A DNA stretch of 64,000 nucleotides from Aneurinibacillus danicus (GCF_007991215.1 NZ_BJXX01000013.1:62001-126000), one strand, 5' to 3'; counted from the first letter of the stretch, positions 51,125-61,377 are shown. Notes: generated by a model not told the origin, from the sequence alone. Program-made: numbers and translations.

Positions 51125-51379
51125 CGGCTTATTTCCTCCTACTGTTACAATGATTTATATTGAGCCTGCAAATATATAATGAAGACTTCACCATGCTTTA
51201 TAACGAGGAAAAATTTATGTATCACGGCATAATTCATTGCAAAAAACAATACACTAAAAATTAATAAGAAATATGTTATATATTTTGTTTTATTCAGCCC
51301 TATATATGGTAAGCAGATAGTAGTGATTCAATCTTCTTAAAATGTTACCATGGCGAAGGAGGGGCAGAGAATAGTACCC

Positions 51380-51574
51380 ATGTGTATAGAGCACAACGAC
51401 TCAAAGCTGACCAGCCAATTAGAAGCACTGCAGAAGGAAATTGCCCTGCTGCGTGAAAATATGTATAAACTCGCCAGAGAAAAGAAAAACTTCTCCCACC
51501 CCGATGTGGTGGAGATTAGCCAGCAGCTTGACGCCAAGCTGAACCTGCATCAACGGGTTTTCCGTTCCTATTGA
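51380..51574 (+). CDS. Spo0E family aspartyl-phosphate phosphatase
   Basis: About 64 residues; two-helix protein with the family signature in DVVEISQQLDAKLNLHQ (SQxLD). Spo0E proteins dephosphorylate Spo0A~P and delay sporulation; spo0A itself lies 345 bp downstream on the other strand. The start is unsettled: GAAGGAGGGG is 17 nt before the ATG at 51380, and an in-frame ATG at 51350 has no ribosome site. Confidence 0.75.
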   Translation: MCIEHNDSKLTSQLEALQKEIALLRENMYKLAREKKNFSHPDVVEISQQLDAKLNLHQRVFRSY

Positions 51575-51589
51575 AGGGAAGGCCCCATC

Positions 51590-51676
51590 CTACTGCAGGA
51601 ACGGCAATACCATGGATAATACGAGGGAAATGGCGATGATAATGGAAATGACCATATACGCTTTTCGCATACGCAT
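51590..51676 (-). CDS. 28-residue membrane peptide, Prli42-like
   Basis: MRMRKAYMVISIIIAISLVL followed by SMVLPFLQ: short basic N-terminus and one transmembrane helix. GGGGTGA lies 8 nt before the ATG. Length and shape match Prli42, the miniprotein that anchors the stressosome in Bacillales. The assignment rests on pattern only. Confidence 0.5.
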   Translation of the reverse strand: MRMRKAYMVISIIIAISLVLSMVLPFLQ

Positions 51677-51755
51677 TGCTATTCACCCCTCTATGCTTTC
51701 CAATTCTTTAAAACAACAATATAAAAATATCATGTTCTCCAAGCGATTTCAATGC

Positions 51756-51822
51756 GGGGAAGAGCGTGTTTCCTGCCGCTTGCAACTACACCATTCAGGA
51801 AACACTCTCTCCCCGTTTTTTT
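51756..51822 (+). terminator. strong plus-strand terminator
   Basis: GGGGAAGAGCGTGTTTCCTG and CAGGAAACACTCTCTCCCC arms, then seven T; terminates transcripts coming from the Spo0E-like gene. Confidence 0.8.
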
Positions 51823-51840
51823 CTGCGTATCGAAGAACAT

Positions 51841-51900
51841 AAAAACAAACGCCCCTTATTCGCCAGACTTCAGGTACAGCCAAGGAATAAGAGACGTTCA
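51841..51900 (-). terminator. terminator of spo0A
   Basis: AACGTCTCTTATTC and GAATAAGGGGCGTT arms followed by TTTTT on the minus strand. Confidence 0.75.
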
Positions 51901-51918
51901 TACACGTTTGTATCAGAA

Positions 51919-52698
51919 TTAACTTACATGATGCTCAATCCGCAGCCTGTCCGCCACCATGGCGATGAATTCCGAATTGGTCGGCTTGGCTTTGCTGTTG
52001 CTGACCGTATAACCGAATAGCTTGCCGATAGAGTCCATATTTCCCCGACTCCAAGCCACTTCAATCGCATGCCGAATCGCCCGCTCGACCCGACTGGCCG
52101 TCGTATTGAACTTCTTGGCGATTTCCGGATAGAGAATCTTTGTAATGGAGCCAAGGAGCTCCATGTCGTTATATACCATCGTAATGGCCTCGCGCAGATA
52201 CAGATACCCTTTAATGTGTGCAGGCACACCAATCTCATGAATAATGTTCGTAATGTTTTGATCCAGATTCTTGCCTTTCGGGGGCAGGGAAGGCGGACGC
52301 AGGTTATGATGAACGGTTGGAGCTAACCCCGCGACCTGACGCAGACGGTTCGCCAGAACTTCCATGTCAAATGGTTTCAAAATGTAATAGGATGCACCAA
52401 GCTCTACAGCCTTCTTCGTGATCTCTTCCTGTCCGAACGCTGTTAGCATAATAATCTTAGGCATAACCGGCAGTTTCATACCGCGAATCTGCTCGAGTAC
52501 TGCCAACCCATCCAAATGCGGCATTACAATGTCAAGAATCAATACATCCGGCAGCGTATGGCTCAACAGGTTCAACACGTCATTTCCGTTAAATGCGACA
52601 CCCACCACTTCAATGTCATTCTGATCGTTTAGATACTCCTCAAGCAATTCCGTAAATTCCCGATTATCATCCGCAAGAATAACTCGAATATTTTTCAA
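51919..52698 (-). CDS. spo0A: sporulation master regulator Spo0A
   Basis: Response regulator at the end of the phosphorelay. Receiver domain with D10, D11 and phosphoacceptor D56 ([10 protein letters not shown]), and C-terminal DNA-binding domain with the strictly conserved [19 protein letters not shown] recognition helix. 259 residues. Start is TTG, with AAGGGGCGAG upstream. Controlled by a sigma-H promoter and Spo0A boxes just upstream (separate entries), and downstream of spoIVB as in all Bacillales. Confidence 0.97.
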   Translation of the reverse strand: MKNIRVILADDNREFTELLEEYLNDQNDIEVVGVAFNGNDVLNLLSHTLPDVLILDIVMPHLDGLAVLEQIRGMKLPVMPKIIMLTAFGQEEITKKAVELGASYYILKPFDMEVLANRLRQVAGLAPTVHHNLRPPSLPPKGKNLDQNITNIIHEIGVPAHIKGYLYLREAITMVYNDMELLGSITKILYPEIAKKFNTTASRVERAIRHAIEVAWSRGNMDSIGKLFGYTVSNSKAKPTNSEFIAMVADRLRIEHHVS

Positions 52699-52830
52699 AA
52701 TGGTCTCGCCCCTTTTGCGCTACTGCTTATATTATATTTTCGTGTTATACGAAAGTAAATCCTCTTACTCCATATATAGGTGAAATTACCTGTTAAGTGT
52801 AAGTATCAGGTATGGATACGTCCACGTTTT

Positions 52831-52860
52831 GTAATTCGACGTTACCGTATCATCTCCTGC
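52831..52860 (-). promoter_or_regulatory. sigma-H promoter of spo0A
   Basis: Minus strand GCAGGAGAT, 11-nt spacer, GTCGAATTA: fits the sigma-H consensus RNAGGAWWW / RNNGAATWW at all but one position. The -10 overlaps a Spo0A-box-like word (52835-52840). Confidence 0.75.
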
Positions 52861-52879
52861 AAAATATGCGCGATTACTT

Positions 52880-52907
52880 TTCGACCAATCTCTCGCCATT
52901 TCGACGA
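52880..52907. promoter_or_regulatory. two Spo0A-box-like sites upstream of spo0A
   Basis: TTCGACCA (52880-52887) and TTCGACGA (52900-52907), each one base from TTCGACAA, the complement of the 0A box TTGTCGAA. Spaced 20 bp and placed upstream of the sigma-H promoter, implying autoregulation. Confidence 0.6.
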
Positions 52908-52925
52908 AACAGACCGATAAAATGA

Positions 52926-52962
52926 CAAAAAAACGCAGGGGGTTAGCTTGCCCTGCGTTTTT
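52926..52962 (-). terminator. terminator containing the spoIVB stop codon
   Basis: AAAACGCAGGG and CCCTGCGTTTTTT arms; the spoIVB TAA lies in the loop. Confidence 0.8.
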
Positions 52963-54268
52963 TGTCTGTTTGCTTATGAATGTCAATGCCCGCATCCTGC
53001 AGCATCCACTCAATATACGTGCCGTATCCGCTGGTCGGGTCGTTAACGAATACGTGGGTTACCGCACCTACCAGCTTGCCGTCCTGAACAATCGGACTCC
53101 CGCTCATTCCCTGAACGATTCCCCCGGTTTTTTTCAGCAATACCGGGTCGGTGACCTTAAGAATCAGCCCTTTAGTCGCCGGATATTTCTGCGGAACCAC
53201 ATTGACAATTTCAATCTTGAACTTCTCCACTTTTTGATCGTCTACTACCGTATAAATCTCAGCCGGACCGGGTTTGACCTGCTCACCTAAAGCGATGGGA
53301 ATCGGCTTTGTTTCCACCGCCTGCTCCGGCAGTTTGTTCATCTTTCCAAAGATTCCAAACGGCGTGTTCTTTTCAATCGTGCCCAGTTTAACGCGTTCAT
53401 TGCGGAGCGTGGCGTATTTCTCACCTGGTGCACCGCTTTTTCCCGGCTCAATTGATGTAACACTCGACTGCACGACATGGCCTTCGCCGACCGCAATCGG
53501 CTTGCCGGTATCTATATCGGAAATAACATGACCAAGCGCTCCATATCTCTCGCTTTTCGGGTCATAAAACGTCAGCGTACCGACGCCTGCGGCTGAATCC
53601 CGAATATAAAGTCCCATCCGGTATTTTTTGTCTTTATCGTCAAGAGCAGGTTTAAGATCGACGATATGTTTTTGCTTATCGCGCAGAATCGTAAGCTTTA
53701 CTGCTTTTCCTTGCTTTCCCGCCTGGTCCACTATCTTTCCCACTTCATCCATACTGCGGATGTCGACGCCATCAATACCGGTAATCATGTCTCCTACTTT
53801 AATGTCGGCGGTTTCGCCGGGCGAGTATTTCTTGCCCTGGCTTTCAACAAGATGATGTCCGACGACAAGCACCCCCACCGTATGCAGTTGGACACCGATG
53901 GATTGTCCACCGGGTATGACTTTCAGCTCCGGCAGTACTTCTACATCTACCGTCTTAACCGGAATGTTTCCAAGTTTCAGCGTTAGCTTCGCTCCGCCGG
54001 GCTTACCGGGCTGGATGGTAAGCGGCTTGCGCAAATCCACCTGTCTGGATGCCTTGTCCGCGCTGACATGCACAATGTCAGGGTCCGTGGACGCGATGGT
54101 TCCCGTCACAGGCATGGTAAGGGAAAGTTGAGCGAGCGAGCCCTGGAACATGCGGATTTTTTCTGGAAAAGAAGCAAATTGTTGAAAAGGGGGCGAAGAG
54201 AAAGTGAGAAGAGCGAGTACAATTACAATACAGCCAATGATCGTTTTCTTTTTGTTTCGGGTGTTCAA
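52943..54268 (-). CDS. spoIVB: SpoIVB serine peptidase
   Basis: Forespore protease that signals across to the mother cell and triggers pro-sigma-K processing. N-terminal membrane anchor (residues about 10-30), PDZ domain (about 125-215, [21 protein letters not shown]), and S55 peptidase domain with catalytic Ser in [14 protein letters not shown]. 441 residues. Start TTG (MNTRNKKKT) with TAGGAG upstream. Lies between recN and spo0A, the canonical order. Confidence 0.95.
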   Translation of the reverse strand: MNTRNKKKTIIGCIVIVLALLTFSSPPFQQFASFPEKIRMFQGSLAQLSLTMPVTGTIASTDPDIVHVSADKASRQVDLRKPLTIQPGKPGGAKLTLKLGNIPVKTVDVEVLPELKVIPGGQSIGVQLHTVGVLVVGHHLVESQGKKYSPGETADIKVGDMITGIDGVDIRSMDEVGKIVDQAGKQGKAVKLTILRDKQKHIVDLKPALDDKDKKYRMGLYIRDSAAGVGTLTFYDPKSERYGALGHVISDIDTGKPIAVGEGHVVQSSVTSIEPGKSGAPGEKYATLRNERVKLGTIEKNTPFGIFGKMNKLPEQAVETKPIPIALGEQVKPGPAEIYTVVDDQKVEKFKIEIVNVVPQKYPATKGLILKVTDPVLLKKTGGIVQGMSGSPIVQDGKLVGAVTHVFVNDPTSGYGTYIEWMLQDAGIDIHKQTDKKRRAS

Positions 54269-54387
54269 CGGGTCATCACGCTCCTACACGTTCCCTACCT
54301 ACACCTCCATGTATCTGTAATAATAATGTTGCCGGAGTGGCTTACATTTATAACCCTTAAACCGAAACAATCTCTTCCTGTTTATCC

Positions 54388-56109
54388 TTACTTCCTGGCC
54401 TTCAGCTCTTCTGCCTGGGCGAGCATCTCCCTGGCGTTGTTTTTCGTGGTCTCTGTCACCTGGGCCCCGCCAAGCATACGGGCCAGCTCAACAACCCTTT
54501 CCTCGTATGAGAGCGCGGTGACCTTCGTCTCCGTCTCGTTATCGTTCATGTGCTTTTCGATTCTTAGGTGTGTATCGGCCATGCTTGCGACTTGCGGCAG
54601 GTGCGTAATCGATAATACCTGGCGCCTACGGGAGACGCGCACCAGCTTCTCTGCGATCGCCTGAGCGGCCCGGCCGCTAACACCTGTATCCACTTCATCG
54701 AAAATCATCGTATCAATATTTTCCGCATCAGCCAGAATGGTCTTCATCGCCAGCATAATCCGCGACAACTCTCCGCCGGACGCAATCTTACTGACCGGAC
54801 GTAACGGCTCACCCGGATTGGGCGCAATAAGGAATTCGACCGTATCAATCCCCTTGGCCGTTACACGCAGCTTCGTTCCGTTCACTTCTAAGCCTCGCTC
54901 ATCTTCCTGTTGATGGACCGCGATTTCAAATCGGGCGCGTCCCATGTTCAGCTCTTTCAGTTCCTGTTCGATGGCTGCGGCCAATGCAACGGCGATTTGC
55001 TTGCGGATTTGCGACAGTTCCGCGGCATCCACCGCCAGATCAAGCGCCACCTCCCGCAGCCTCTTCTGAAGTTCTGCGATACGCGACTCCCTGTTCTCCA
55101 TGCTGTCAAGTTCATCCTCAATGGATGCCGCGTATTCAAGAATTTCATCAACGGAAAGCCCATACTTACGCTTCAGGCGGTTAATTTCATCCAGGCGGCT
55201 TTCAATCTGCATAAGTCGTTCCGGATCGAACTCGATCGTATCGCGATAGGCACGTACCAGACGGGCCGCTTCTTCCAATTGGTAAAACGCGCTTTCCACC
55301 ATCTGGTGTGTTTCTTTCAGTTCCTCGTCATATTCAAGTACAGTCTCCAGATGACTCACCGCGTTACTAACCCAATCAATGCCTCGCTGATCACCGACCA
55401 ACGAACGATAGGCATCTTCCAGACTGTGTACCAGTTTCTCACCGCCTGACAGCCGTTTTCGTTCCTTTATTAACTCTTCGTCTTCCAATGGTTTTAAGTC
55501 GGCCTCGACAATTTCCTGCAGCTGAAACTTAAGCATATCCATACGCTGCACCATTTCCCGCTCATTGGTCGATATATATTCCAACTCCGAAGCAATCTGT
55601 CTGTACTTCGCATACAGCTTAGAAAATTCACGGAAAGCAGGCGCCACCTTTTCATCGCCGAACGAATCCAACCATTCCATATGCCTGTCTCCCTGCATAA
55701 GCGATTGGTGCTCATGCTGTCCGTGAATGTTAATCAACCACGGTGCCACTTCTCTCAGCATCCCCAGCGTTACCATCTGCCCGTTAATCCGGCAGACGGT
55801 TTTGCCCGTGCTCGCCAGTTCCCGGCGGATGATAACGGTGTTTTCCTCTACTTCGATACCCATCTCTTCGAGCATGGACAGTGCAGGTGCTCCCGCTTCG
55901 AATTCGAACAGCCCTTCGATTTCCGCCTTTTTGCATCCGTACCGTACATAATCCGCAGATCCGCGCCCGCCAAGCAGCAGACTGATTGCATCGATAAGAA
56001 TCGATTTTCCTGCACCGGTTTCTCCCGTTAAAATGGTAAGGCCCCGTCCAAACGAAACGGAGACCTCTTTAATCACGGCAAAATTGCGAATCGTTAACTC
56101 GAGCAACAT
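54388..56109 (-). CDS. recN: DNA repair protein RecN
   Basis: SMC-like ATPase recruited early to double-strand breaks. Walker A GETGAGKSILIDAISLLLGG, long coiled-coil arms (about 150-350), ABC signature SGGELSRIMLA, and Walker B TMIFDEVDTGVSG. 573 residues from MLLELTIRNF, with GGGGGA upstream, 20 bp after argR. Confidence 0.95.
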   Translation of the reverse strand: MLLELTIRNFAVIKEVSVSFGRGLTILTGETGAGKSILIDAISLLLGGRGSADYVRYGCKKAEIEGLFEFEAGAPALSMLEEMGIEVEENTVIIRRELASTGKTVCRINGQMVTLGMLREVAPWLINIHGQHEHQSLMQGDRHMEWLDSFGDEKVAPAFREFSKLYAKYRQIASELEYISTNEREMVQRMDMLKFQLQEIVEADLKPLEDEELIKERKRLSGGEKLVHSLEDAYRSLVGDQRGIDWVSNAVSHLETVLEYDEELKETHQMVESAFYQLEEAARLVRAYRDTIEFDPERLMQIESRLDEINRLKRKYGLSVDEILEYAASIEDELDSMENRESRIAELQKRLREVALDLAVDAAELSQIRKQIAVALAAAIEQELKELNMGRARFEIAVHQQEDERGLEVNGTKLRVTAKGIDTVEFLIAPNPGEPLRPVSKIASGGELSRIMLAMKTILADAENIDTMIFDEVDTGVSGRAAQAIAEKLVRVSRRRQVLSITHLPQVASMADTHLRIEKHMNDNETETKVTALSYEERVVELARMLGGAQVTETTKNNAREMLAQAEELKARK

Positions 56110-56129
56110 AGTAAGTCCCCCGTATCTGC

Positions 56130-56579
56130 TTATAACATGTCGATAAACCGCTGCGACATCTCGGCGGCGTAGTCTTGACTGCGGCAAATGATCAGGATCG
56201 TATCGTCACCACAAATGGTTCCTAAAATCTCAGGCCATTCCAGATTGTCAATCAATGCTCCGATCGCATGCGCATTCCCAGGCATTGTCTTCATCACCAG
56301 CAAATTATCCGCACGATCAATGCTTACGAAGCTGTCAATCAGCGTCCGCTTCAGCTTATGCTGGGGATTGAAGCGCTGATCGGCAGGCAAGGAATACTTA
56401 TACCGTCCGTCATTAGTCGGAACTTTAACAAGGTGCAGCTCTTTAATGTCCCGTGAAACGGTTGCCTGCGTTACGTTAAAGCCCGCTTCACGCAGCAAAT
56501 CCACCAGCTCGTCCTGAGTTTCTACGTCATTGCGGGCAATGATCTCCCGAATTTTGATATGTCGCTGTCCTTTATTCAT
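56130..56579 (-). CDS. argR: arginine repressor ArgR/AhrC
   Basis: Hexameric arginine-dependent regulator. Winged helix (residues 1-70, [26 protein letters not shown]) and C-terminal arginine-binding domain with [14 protein letters not shown]. 149 residues from MNKGQRH, with CTGGAGGAAAG upstream. Its mRNA is the target of SR1 RNA in Bacillus subtilis; an SR1P gene is present at 42226. Confidence 0.94.
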   Translation of the reverse strand: MNKGQRHIKIREIIARNDVETQDELVDLLREAGFNVTQATVSRDIKELHLVKVPTNDGRYKYSLPADQRFNPQHKLKRTLIDSFVSIDRADNLLVMKTMPGNAHAIGALIDNLEWPEILGTICGDDTILIICRSQDYAAEMSQRFIDML

Positions 56580-56615
56580 GTTCTTTCCTCCAGAAACGCT
56601 TTCATTTTCTTCCAT

Positions 56616-57473
56616 CTATTCACTCTCTCCCTGTAGCTTTTTACGCACCACTTCGAAAAAGCTGCGTTCCTTCCACTTGATGAGCGATGTAATATAAGGT
56701 GAACGCCGGATAACAATTTCGTCGTCAATCTCCAATGGGTAACCCAGCTGGCCATCAATTGTTAAACCCAAATCATTGTGCGTAGCGTATACTTTGACAT
56801 GAATTTCTTCGTCATCGGGCAGCACGAGCGGACGCGCCGTCAAGGAATGGGGCGCTACGGGTGTCAGCAGGATAGCATTAATATACGGAACGACAATCGG
56901 GCCTCCCGCCGACAAGGAATATGCGGTTGAACCGGTAGGCGTAGAAATAATAAGGCCGTCACCGTTATATGTACCCGCAAATAAATCATCCACATAAACG
57001 CTGCACTTAATCATCCGGCCGAAACTTCCCTTGGCGATTCCGACGTCATTCAGCGCTACCGCTTCATGAACGCGCTGCCCGTTACGAATCACTTCCGTAT
57101 GAAGCATCATCCGATCTTCTACGCAATAATCCCCGCTTAAGATACGGTCCACTGCATGCGGCAAATCAGCCGGTTCCGATTCGGAAAGAAAACCGAGATT
57201 CCCTAAATTGATGCCGAGAATCGGAATCGAATACGGAGCGATTTCCCGCGCAAGGCCAATCAGCGTCCCATCCCCTCCCAACACGAAAATAATGTCCACG
57301 ACTTCATGAAACTTATCAATGGGCAGGGCCAAATCTTCTCGATCAATATGCGACGCTACTACATGGTCTATGTATACATCTGCGCGCTTCGCTTCGAGCA
57401 GACGAACCAACTCTTCAGCCACGGGCCATGCATTTGTTTTTTGTTTATTCGCTACAATGCCTATCGCCGTCAC
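56616..57473 (-). CDS. nadK: NAD kinase
   Basis: ATP-dependent phosphorylation of NAD to NADP. Diagnostic GGDGT motif in VLGGDGTLIGLAREI, NGDG loop (AGTYNGDGLIISTPTGSTAY). 285 residues from a GTG start (MTAIGIVANKQ) with GAGGTG 6-7 nt upstream; a GTG three codons earlier is possible. Between tlyA and argR in the conserved run. Confidence 0.93.
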   Translation of the reverse strand: MTAIGIVANKQKTNAWPVAEELVRLLEAKRADVYIDHVVASHIDREDLALPIDKFHEVVDIIFVLGGDGTLIGLAREIAPYSIPILGINLGNLGFLSESEPADLPHAVDRILSGDYCVEDRMMLHTEVIRNGQRVHEAVALNDVGIAKGSFGRMIKCSVYVDDLFAGTYNGDGLIISTPTGSTAYSLSAGGPIVVPYINAILLTPVAPHSLTARPLVLPDDEEIHVKVYATHNDLGLTIDGQLGYPLEIDDEIVIRRSPYITSLIKWKERSFFEVVRKKLQGESE

Positions 57474-57554
57474 AACTAACACCTCGATTAGCTAGGGTGA
57501 TGCTTGCCTGTCTCTCTTATTATACATGCTTTCCTGGTTTCATGCATAAAAATA

Positions 57555-57591
57555 CAAAAAAAGCAGGAAGTCTCTGTCAGATCCCTGCTTC
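57555..57591 (-). terminator. terminator of tlyA
   Basis: AAGCAGGGATCTGA and CTTCCTGCTT arms, then seven T on the minus strand; it would separate dxs-tlyA from nadK and downstream genes. Confidence 0.75.
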
Positions 57592-57602
57592 TGCATATTT
57601 CT

Positions 57603-58421
57603 TTAAAACGTGGCGTGCGCTTCCTGAACAATTCGGTCAATGTCCGCCTCATAATCCTGTACCTCTTGCCCATTCGGCACTCCGTTCCACTCCAGGTGAA
57701 GCAAAAACTCAATATTTCCTTCTCCTCCCGTAATCGGTGAAAACGACAGTCCCTGCACCCGAAAGCCCAGTTCTTCACTGAAACGCAGCATCGTGCGCAG
57801 CACCTCTTTATGCACTTCAGCGTCGCGTACCACGCCGTGCTTGCCTACCTGTTCGCGGCCTGCTTCAAACTGCGGTTTCACCAGCGCCAGCACGCCTCCT
57901 CCCGGCTCCATGAACTCTTTGAGCACAGGCAGTATCAATCGCAGCGAAATGAAGGACACGTCGATCGTGGCAAACTGAATCGGATCGCCTTCCCACTCTT
58001 CCGCTTTCAGGTAACGAAAATTGGTCCTCTCCATAACGACAACCCTGTCATTCTGTCTAAGCGACCAATCCAGTTGGCCATAGCCGACATCGATTGCATA
58101 CACGAGGCGGGCGCCGTGCTGCAGGGCACAATCCGTAAAGCCGCCGGTAGAGGCTCCGATATCCATGACGACCGCATCCGTTAAATCAATCCCGAACGTT
58201 TGAATCGCTTTTTCAAGCTTTAAGCCGCCGCGGCTCACATACGGATGGACCTGTCCTTTTACCGTAATCGGCTTATTCGTCTCTACTTTCATTCCCGCCT
58301 TGTCGCAGCGTTCCTGTCCGACAAAGACAAGGCCTGCCATAATGGCAGCCCTTGCTTTTTCCCGGCTCGGAAAATATCCTTCCTGCACCAGGCGCACATC
58401 AATTCTCTCTTTTTTGCTCAT
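57603..58421 (-). CDS. tlyA: TlyA family S4-domain methyltransferase (hemolysin/rRNA 2'-O-methyltransferase type)
   Basis: 272 residues: N-terminal S4 RNA-binding domain (ERIDVRLVQEGYFPSREKAR), then FtsJ-like methyltransferase with SAM motif VMDIGASTGGFTDCALQHGA and KxDK-type residues (VKPQFEAGREQV). Mycobacterial TlyA methylates rRNA cytidines. 3 bp after the dxs stop codon; translational coupling likely. Confidence 0.92.
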   Translation of the reverse strand: MSKKERIDVRLVQEGYFPSREKARAAIMAGLVFVGQERCDKAGMKVETNKPITVKGQVHPYVSRGGLKLEKAIQTFGIDLTDAVVMDIGASTGGFTDCALQHGARLVYAIDVGYGQLDWSLRQNDRVVVMERTNFRYLKAEEWEGDPIQFATIDVSFISLRLILPVLKEFMEPGGGVLALVKPQFEAGREQVGKHGVVRDAEVHKEVLRTMLRFSEELGFRVQGLSFSPITGGEGNIEFLLHLEWNGVPNGQEVQDYEADIDRIVQEAHATF

Positions 58422-58424
58422 CGT

Positions 58425-60308
58425 CTATGCCCGCTGCCTCCTCGCCGGCCATAGAGAACGAACTTTTTGCGCAACATTCTCTGGAGTCAACCCCACTTCA
58501 GCACGCTGTTCTTTCACACTGCCGTGCTCGACATAGTAATCCGGAATCCCCATCAATTCAACGATCACGTCATGATAGCCCGCCTGCGCATAGCACTCTA
58601 ACACGGCGCTTCCGAATCCGCCTTGCACCGCACCTTCTTCGAGCGTAATCACTGTATAACCGTCCCGTGCCAGCATAAAGAGCATCTCTTTATCAAGCGG
58701 TTTGGCAAAGCGCGCATTAATTATCATTGGATTGATGCCCTCTCCTGCCAGCATGTCCGCCGCTTTCTGGGCGGTAGAGACCATGTTCCCGAATGCGACA
58801 ATCGCAACGTGCGCACCCGGACGCAAGATTTCAGATTTACCGATCGGAAGCTGTTTGAATTCCGTATCCAGTATGACACCTTCACCGTTACCGCGCGGAT
58901 AGCGGACGGCAATCGGGCCATCGTTATACATAAGCGCCGTATACAGCATATGCTGCAGCTCGTTTTCGTCTTTCGGCATCATAATCGTCATATTAGGTAA
59001 GCTGCGCATATAGGCAATATCGAATACCCCCTGATGCGTTTCGCCGTCTGCACCGACAAGGCCTGCGCGATCAATCGCGAACGTGACATTTAGATTCTGA
59101 CGGCATACATCATGCACGAGCTGATCGTAACCGCGCTGCAGAAATGTGGAGTAGACGGCGAACACGGGCTTTAGCCCCTGCGTGGCGATACCGGCTGCCA
59201 TCGTAGTAGCATGCTGCTCGGCAATCCCGACATCAAAGAACCGTTCCGGATACTTTTTAGCGAACCCCTCCAGGCCCGTTCCGCTCGGCATCGCGGCCGT
59301 AATGGCGACGATACGCGGATCAGTTTCCGCAACTTTTTCAATCGTCCGGGCAAAAATGCTTGTATAGCTCGGCGGCCCTTCGCTCTTCAGGACTTCACCG
59401 CTCTCGATCTTATAAGTTCCCACGCCATGGAACACTTGCGACTCGCTTTCCGCAGGCGCGTATCCTTTTCCTTTTTTCGTAATCACATGAACAAGCACAG
59501 GCCCCTTTGTATAAGCGGCCTGGCGCAGTGCTTCCATGAGCGTCGGCAGGTCATGGCCGTCCACAGGTCCGAGATACGTAAAGCCCAGCTCTTCGAATAA
59601 TATGCCGGATACCATAAGGTACTTCAGCCCATCCTTCAAGCGCTCCGCCAGCTTGGCCATCGTACCTCCCACGGCCGGTACTCTCTTGAGCAGATGCTCT
59701 ACTTCTTCCTTGACACGTTTATAGCCGTCGTTCGTGCGCAACTTGCCAAGATAGTTGTGCAGTGCCCCGACATTGGGTGCGATCGACATTTCGTTATCAT
59801 TCAATATCACGGTCACATCACGTTTTTCATGCCCCATGTGGTTCAGCGCTTCAAACGCCATTCCTCCGGTCAGTGCACCGTCACCGATGATAGCAAGCAC
59901 TTTGTAACGTTCCCGCTTTAAGTCGCGGGCGATTGCCATGCCCATTGCCGCAGACAAAGAGGTACTGCTGTGTCCGGTTTCCCATACATCATGCTCGCTT
60001 TCGCTGCATTTCGGATATCCGCATAACCCTTTATATTGACGCAGCGTATGGAAGCGATCCATCCGGCCGGTCAGCATTTTATGTACGTATGCTTGATGTC
60101 CGACATCCCAGATAAATTTGTCCTTGGGACTGTTAAAAATATAATGAAGCGCAAGCGTTAATTCCACTACACCAAGATTCGGCGCCAGGTGTCCGCCCGT
60201 TACCGAAAGGTTTTTAATGAGGAACTCACGAATTTCTTCTGCTAGTTTATCGAGCTGTGCTATGTTTAATTTTTTCAAGTCTTGAGGGGAGTTAATATCA
60301 GATAACAA
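58425..60308 (-). CDS. dxs: 1-deoxy-D-xylulose-5-phosphate synthase
   Basis: First step of the MEP isoprenoid pathway; thiamine diphosphate enzyme. TPP motif [21 protein letters not shown] and C-terminal transketolase domain are complete. 627 residues from a TTG start ([14 protein letters not shown]), chosen because GAGGAG lies 6 nt upstream and other Dxs proteins start here. An ATG at 60350 coincides with the expected transcription start of the promoter at 60357 and is unlikely. Confidence 0.93.
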   Translation of the reverse strand: MLSDINSPQDLKKLNIAQLDKLAEEIREFLIKNLSVTGGHLAPNLGVVELTLALHYIFNSPKDKFIWDVGHQAYVHKMLTGRMDRFHTLRQYKGLCGYPKCSESEHDVWETGHSSTSLSAAMGMAIARDLKRERYKVLAIIGDGALTGGMAFEALNHMGHEKRDVTVILNDNEMSIAPNVGALHNYLGKLRTNDGYKRVKEEVEHLLKRVPAVGGTMAKLAERLKDGLKYLMVSGILFEELGFTYLGPVDGHDLPTLMEALRQAAYTKGPVLVHVITKKGKGYAPAESESQVFHGVGTYKIESGEVLKSEGPPSYTSIFARTIEKVAETDPRIVAITAAMPSGTGLEGFAKKYPERFFDVGIAEQHATTMAAGIATQGLKPVFAVYSTFLQRGYDQLVHDVCRQNLNVTFAIDRAGLVGADGETHQGVFDIAYMRSLPNMTIMMPKDENELQHMLYTALMYNDGPIAVRYPRGNGEGVILDTEFKQLPIGKSEILRPGAHVAIVAFGNMVSTAQKAADMLAGEGINPMIINARFAKPLDKEMLFMLARDGYTVITLEEGAVQGGFGSAVLECYAQAGYHDVIVELMGIPDYYVEHGSVKEQRAEVGLTPENVAQKVRSLWPARRQRA

Positions 60309-60356
60309 AGAAAACTCCTCACTTTCAGCATTTCGTTCTAATTTCTCCATGAATGT

Positions 60357-60386
60357 ATCATACCTATATTCATACGAGTAAATCAA
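60357..60386 (-). promoter_or_regulatory. internal promoter before dxs
   Basis: Minus strand TTGATT (60381-60386), 18-nt spacer, TATGAT (60357-60362). With the hairpin at 60425 it suggests dxs can be transcribed apart from ispA. Confidence 0.6.
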
Positions 60387-60424
60387 CAACATGGTATCAT
60401 AAACTAACAAGAAACACCAATGTA

Positions 60425-60470
60425 AAGATAAACACCTTTTCTTCGACACAGAAAAGGTGTTTATCTTAGA
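60425..60470 (-). terminator. 17-bp perfect hairpin between ispA and dxs
   Basis: AAGATAAACACCTTTTC and GAAAAGGTGTTTATCTT arms around a 9-nt loop; only a short U tract follows, so it may terminate partially. Confidence 0.65.
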
Positions 60471-60480
60471 TTATATTGAG

Positions 60481-61377
60481 TTAGTAATCGCGCTCAATAA
60501 TGAATGCTGCGAGGGCACGAAGGATGCTGTCATTCACAAGCTCGGCTTCTGTGAGCGCCTGGTTGGCCTCAGCCACCAATTGGTGAAGCAATTCACGCGA
60601 CTCCTCCATGCCAATAAGGGAAGGATACGTAGACTTATGCCGCTGCTCGTCGCTGCCTACCGGCTTGCCGATTTTAGCAAAGTCGCCGGTTACATCCAAA
60701 ATGTCGTCCTGTATCTGGAATGCAAGGCCGATGTTGTTGGCGTAACGGGTCAACAGAGCAAGCTGCCGTTCATCCGCATTGGCGAGAATCGCACCCGCAC
60801 GTACGCAAAATACGAGTAGGTCGGCCGTTTTATGCTGGTGGATATACTTCAGCTGCGCTAGCGTGAGCTGTGTATTTTCTCCTTCCATATCGGCACACTG
60901 GCCCCCGACCATGCCTCGGGCACCGGCGTAGGATGCAAGCTCCCGCACAATTTTCAGCACGCTGACGGCAGGCGCACCGGCTGCTTCCGCTTCACACACC
61001 GTCTCGAAAGCTTGGGTCAGCAGCGCATCTCCGGCCAGAATCGCCATTGCTTCTCCGTATACTTTGTGATTTGTCGGCTTTCCGCGACGGAAGTCGTCGT
61101 TATCCATGGCCGGTAAATCATCGTGAATAAGCGAATAGGTATGGATCATCTCTACCGCGCAACCCACGGGGACGCCTGTTGCGATCGGGTTACCGAACGC
61201 TTCAAGTGTCGCCAGCACTAAAACAGGGCGCAGCCTCTTTCCCCCGGCGAGGAGCGAATACCTCATCGCCTGGCGGAGCGTTTCCGGAATCCCGTCCGTA
61301 TCCATATACCTTGCCAGCCGCTCAGCAATCAGGTCCGCTTTTTCTTGAATATAGTCTTTTAACTGTACACTGCTCAC
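60481..61377 (-). CDS. ispA: farnesyl diphosphate synthase
   Basis: Short-chain trans-prenyltransferase. First Asp-rich motif LIHDDLPAMDNDD and second FQIQDDILDVTGD are intact; residues before the first motif (MIHTYSLIHDD) fit a C15-product enzyme. 298 residues. GTG start overlapping the xseB stop codon (GAGTGAGC). Confidence 0.94.
   Translation of the reverse strand: MSSVQLKDYIQEKADLIAERLARYMDTDGIPETLRQAMRYSLLAGGKRLRPVLVLATLEAFGNPIATGVPVGCAVEMIHTYSLIHDDLPAMDNDDFRRGKPTNHKVYGEAMAILAGDALLTQAFETVCEAEAAGAPAVSVLKIVRELASYAGARGMVGGQCADMEGENTQLTLAQLKYIHQHKTADLLVFCVRAGAILANADERQLALLTRYANNIGLAFQIQDDILDVTGDFAKIGKPVGSDEQRHKSTYPSLIGMEESRELLHQLVAEANQALTEAELVNDSILRALAAFIIERDY

Noticed and set aside
60308..60350. 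ATG start for dxs at 60350
   Set aside because: It lies at the predicted transcription start and has no good ribosome site; the TTG at 60308 has GAGGAG 6 nt upstream and matches the usual Dxs N-terminus.
60309..60480. Possible OLE RNA, since OLE is often found in the folD-ispA-dxs neighbourhood
   Set aside because: The ispA-dxs gap is only 172 bp, explained by a hairpin and a promoter. OLE RNAs are about 600 nt and nothing of that size fits between any genes of the run.
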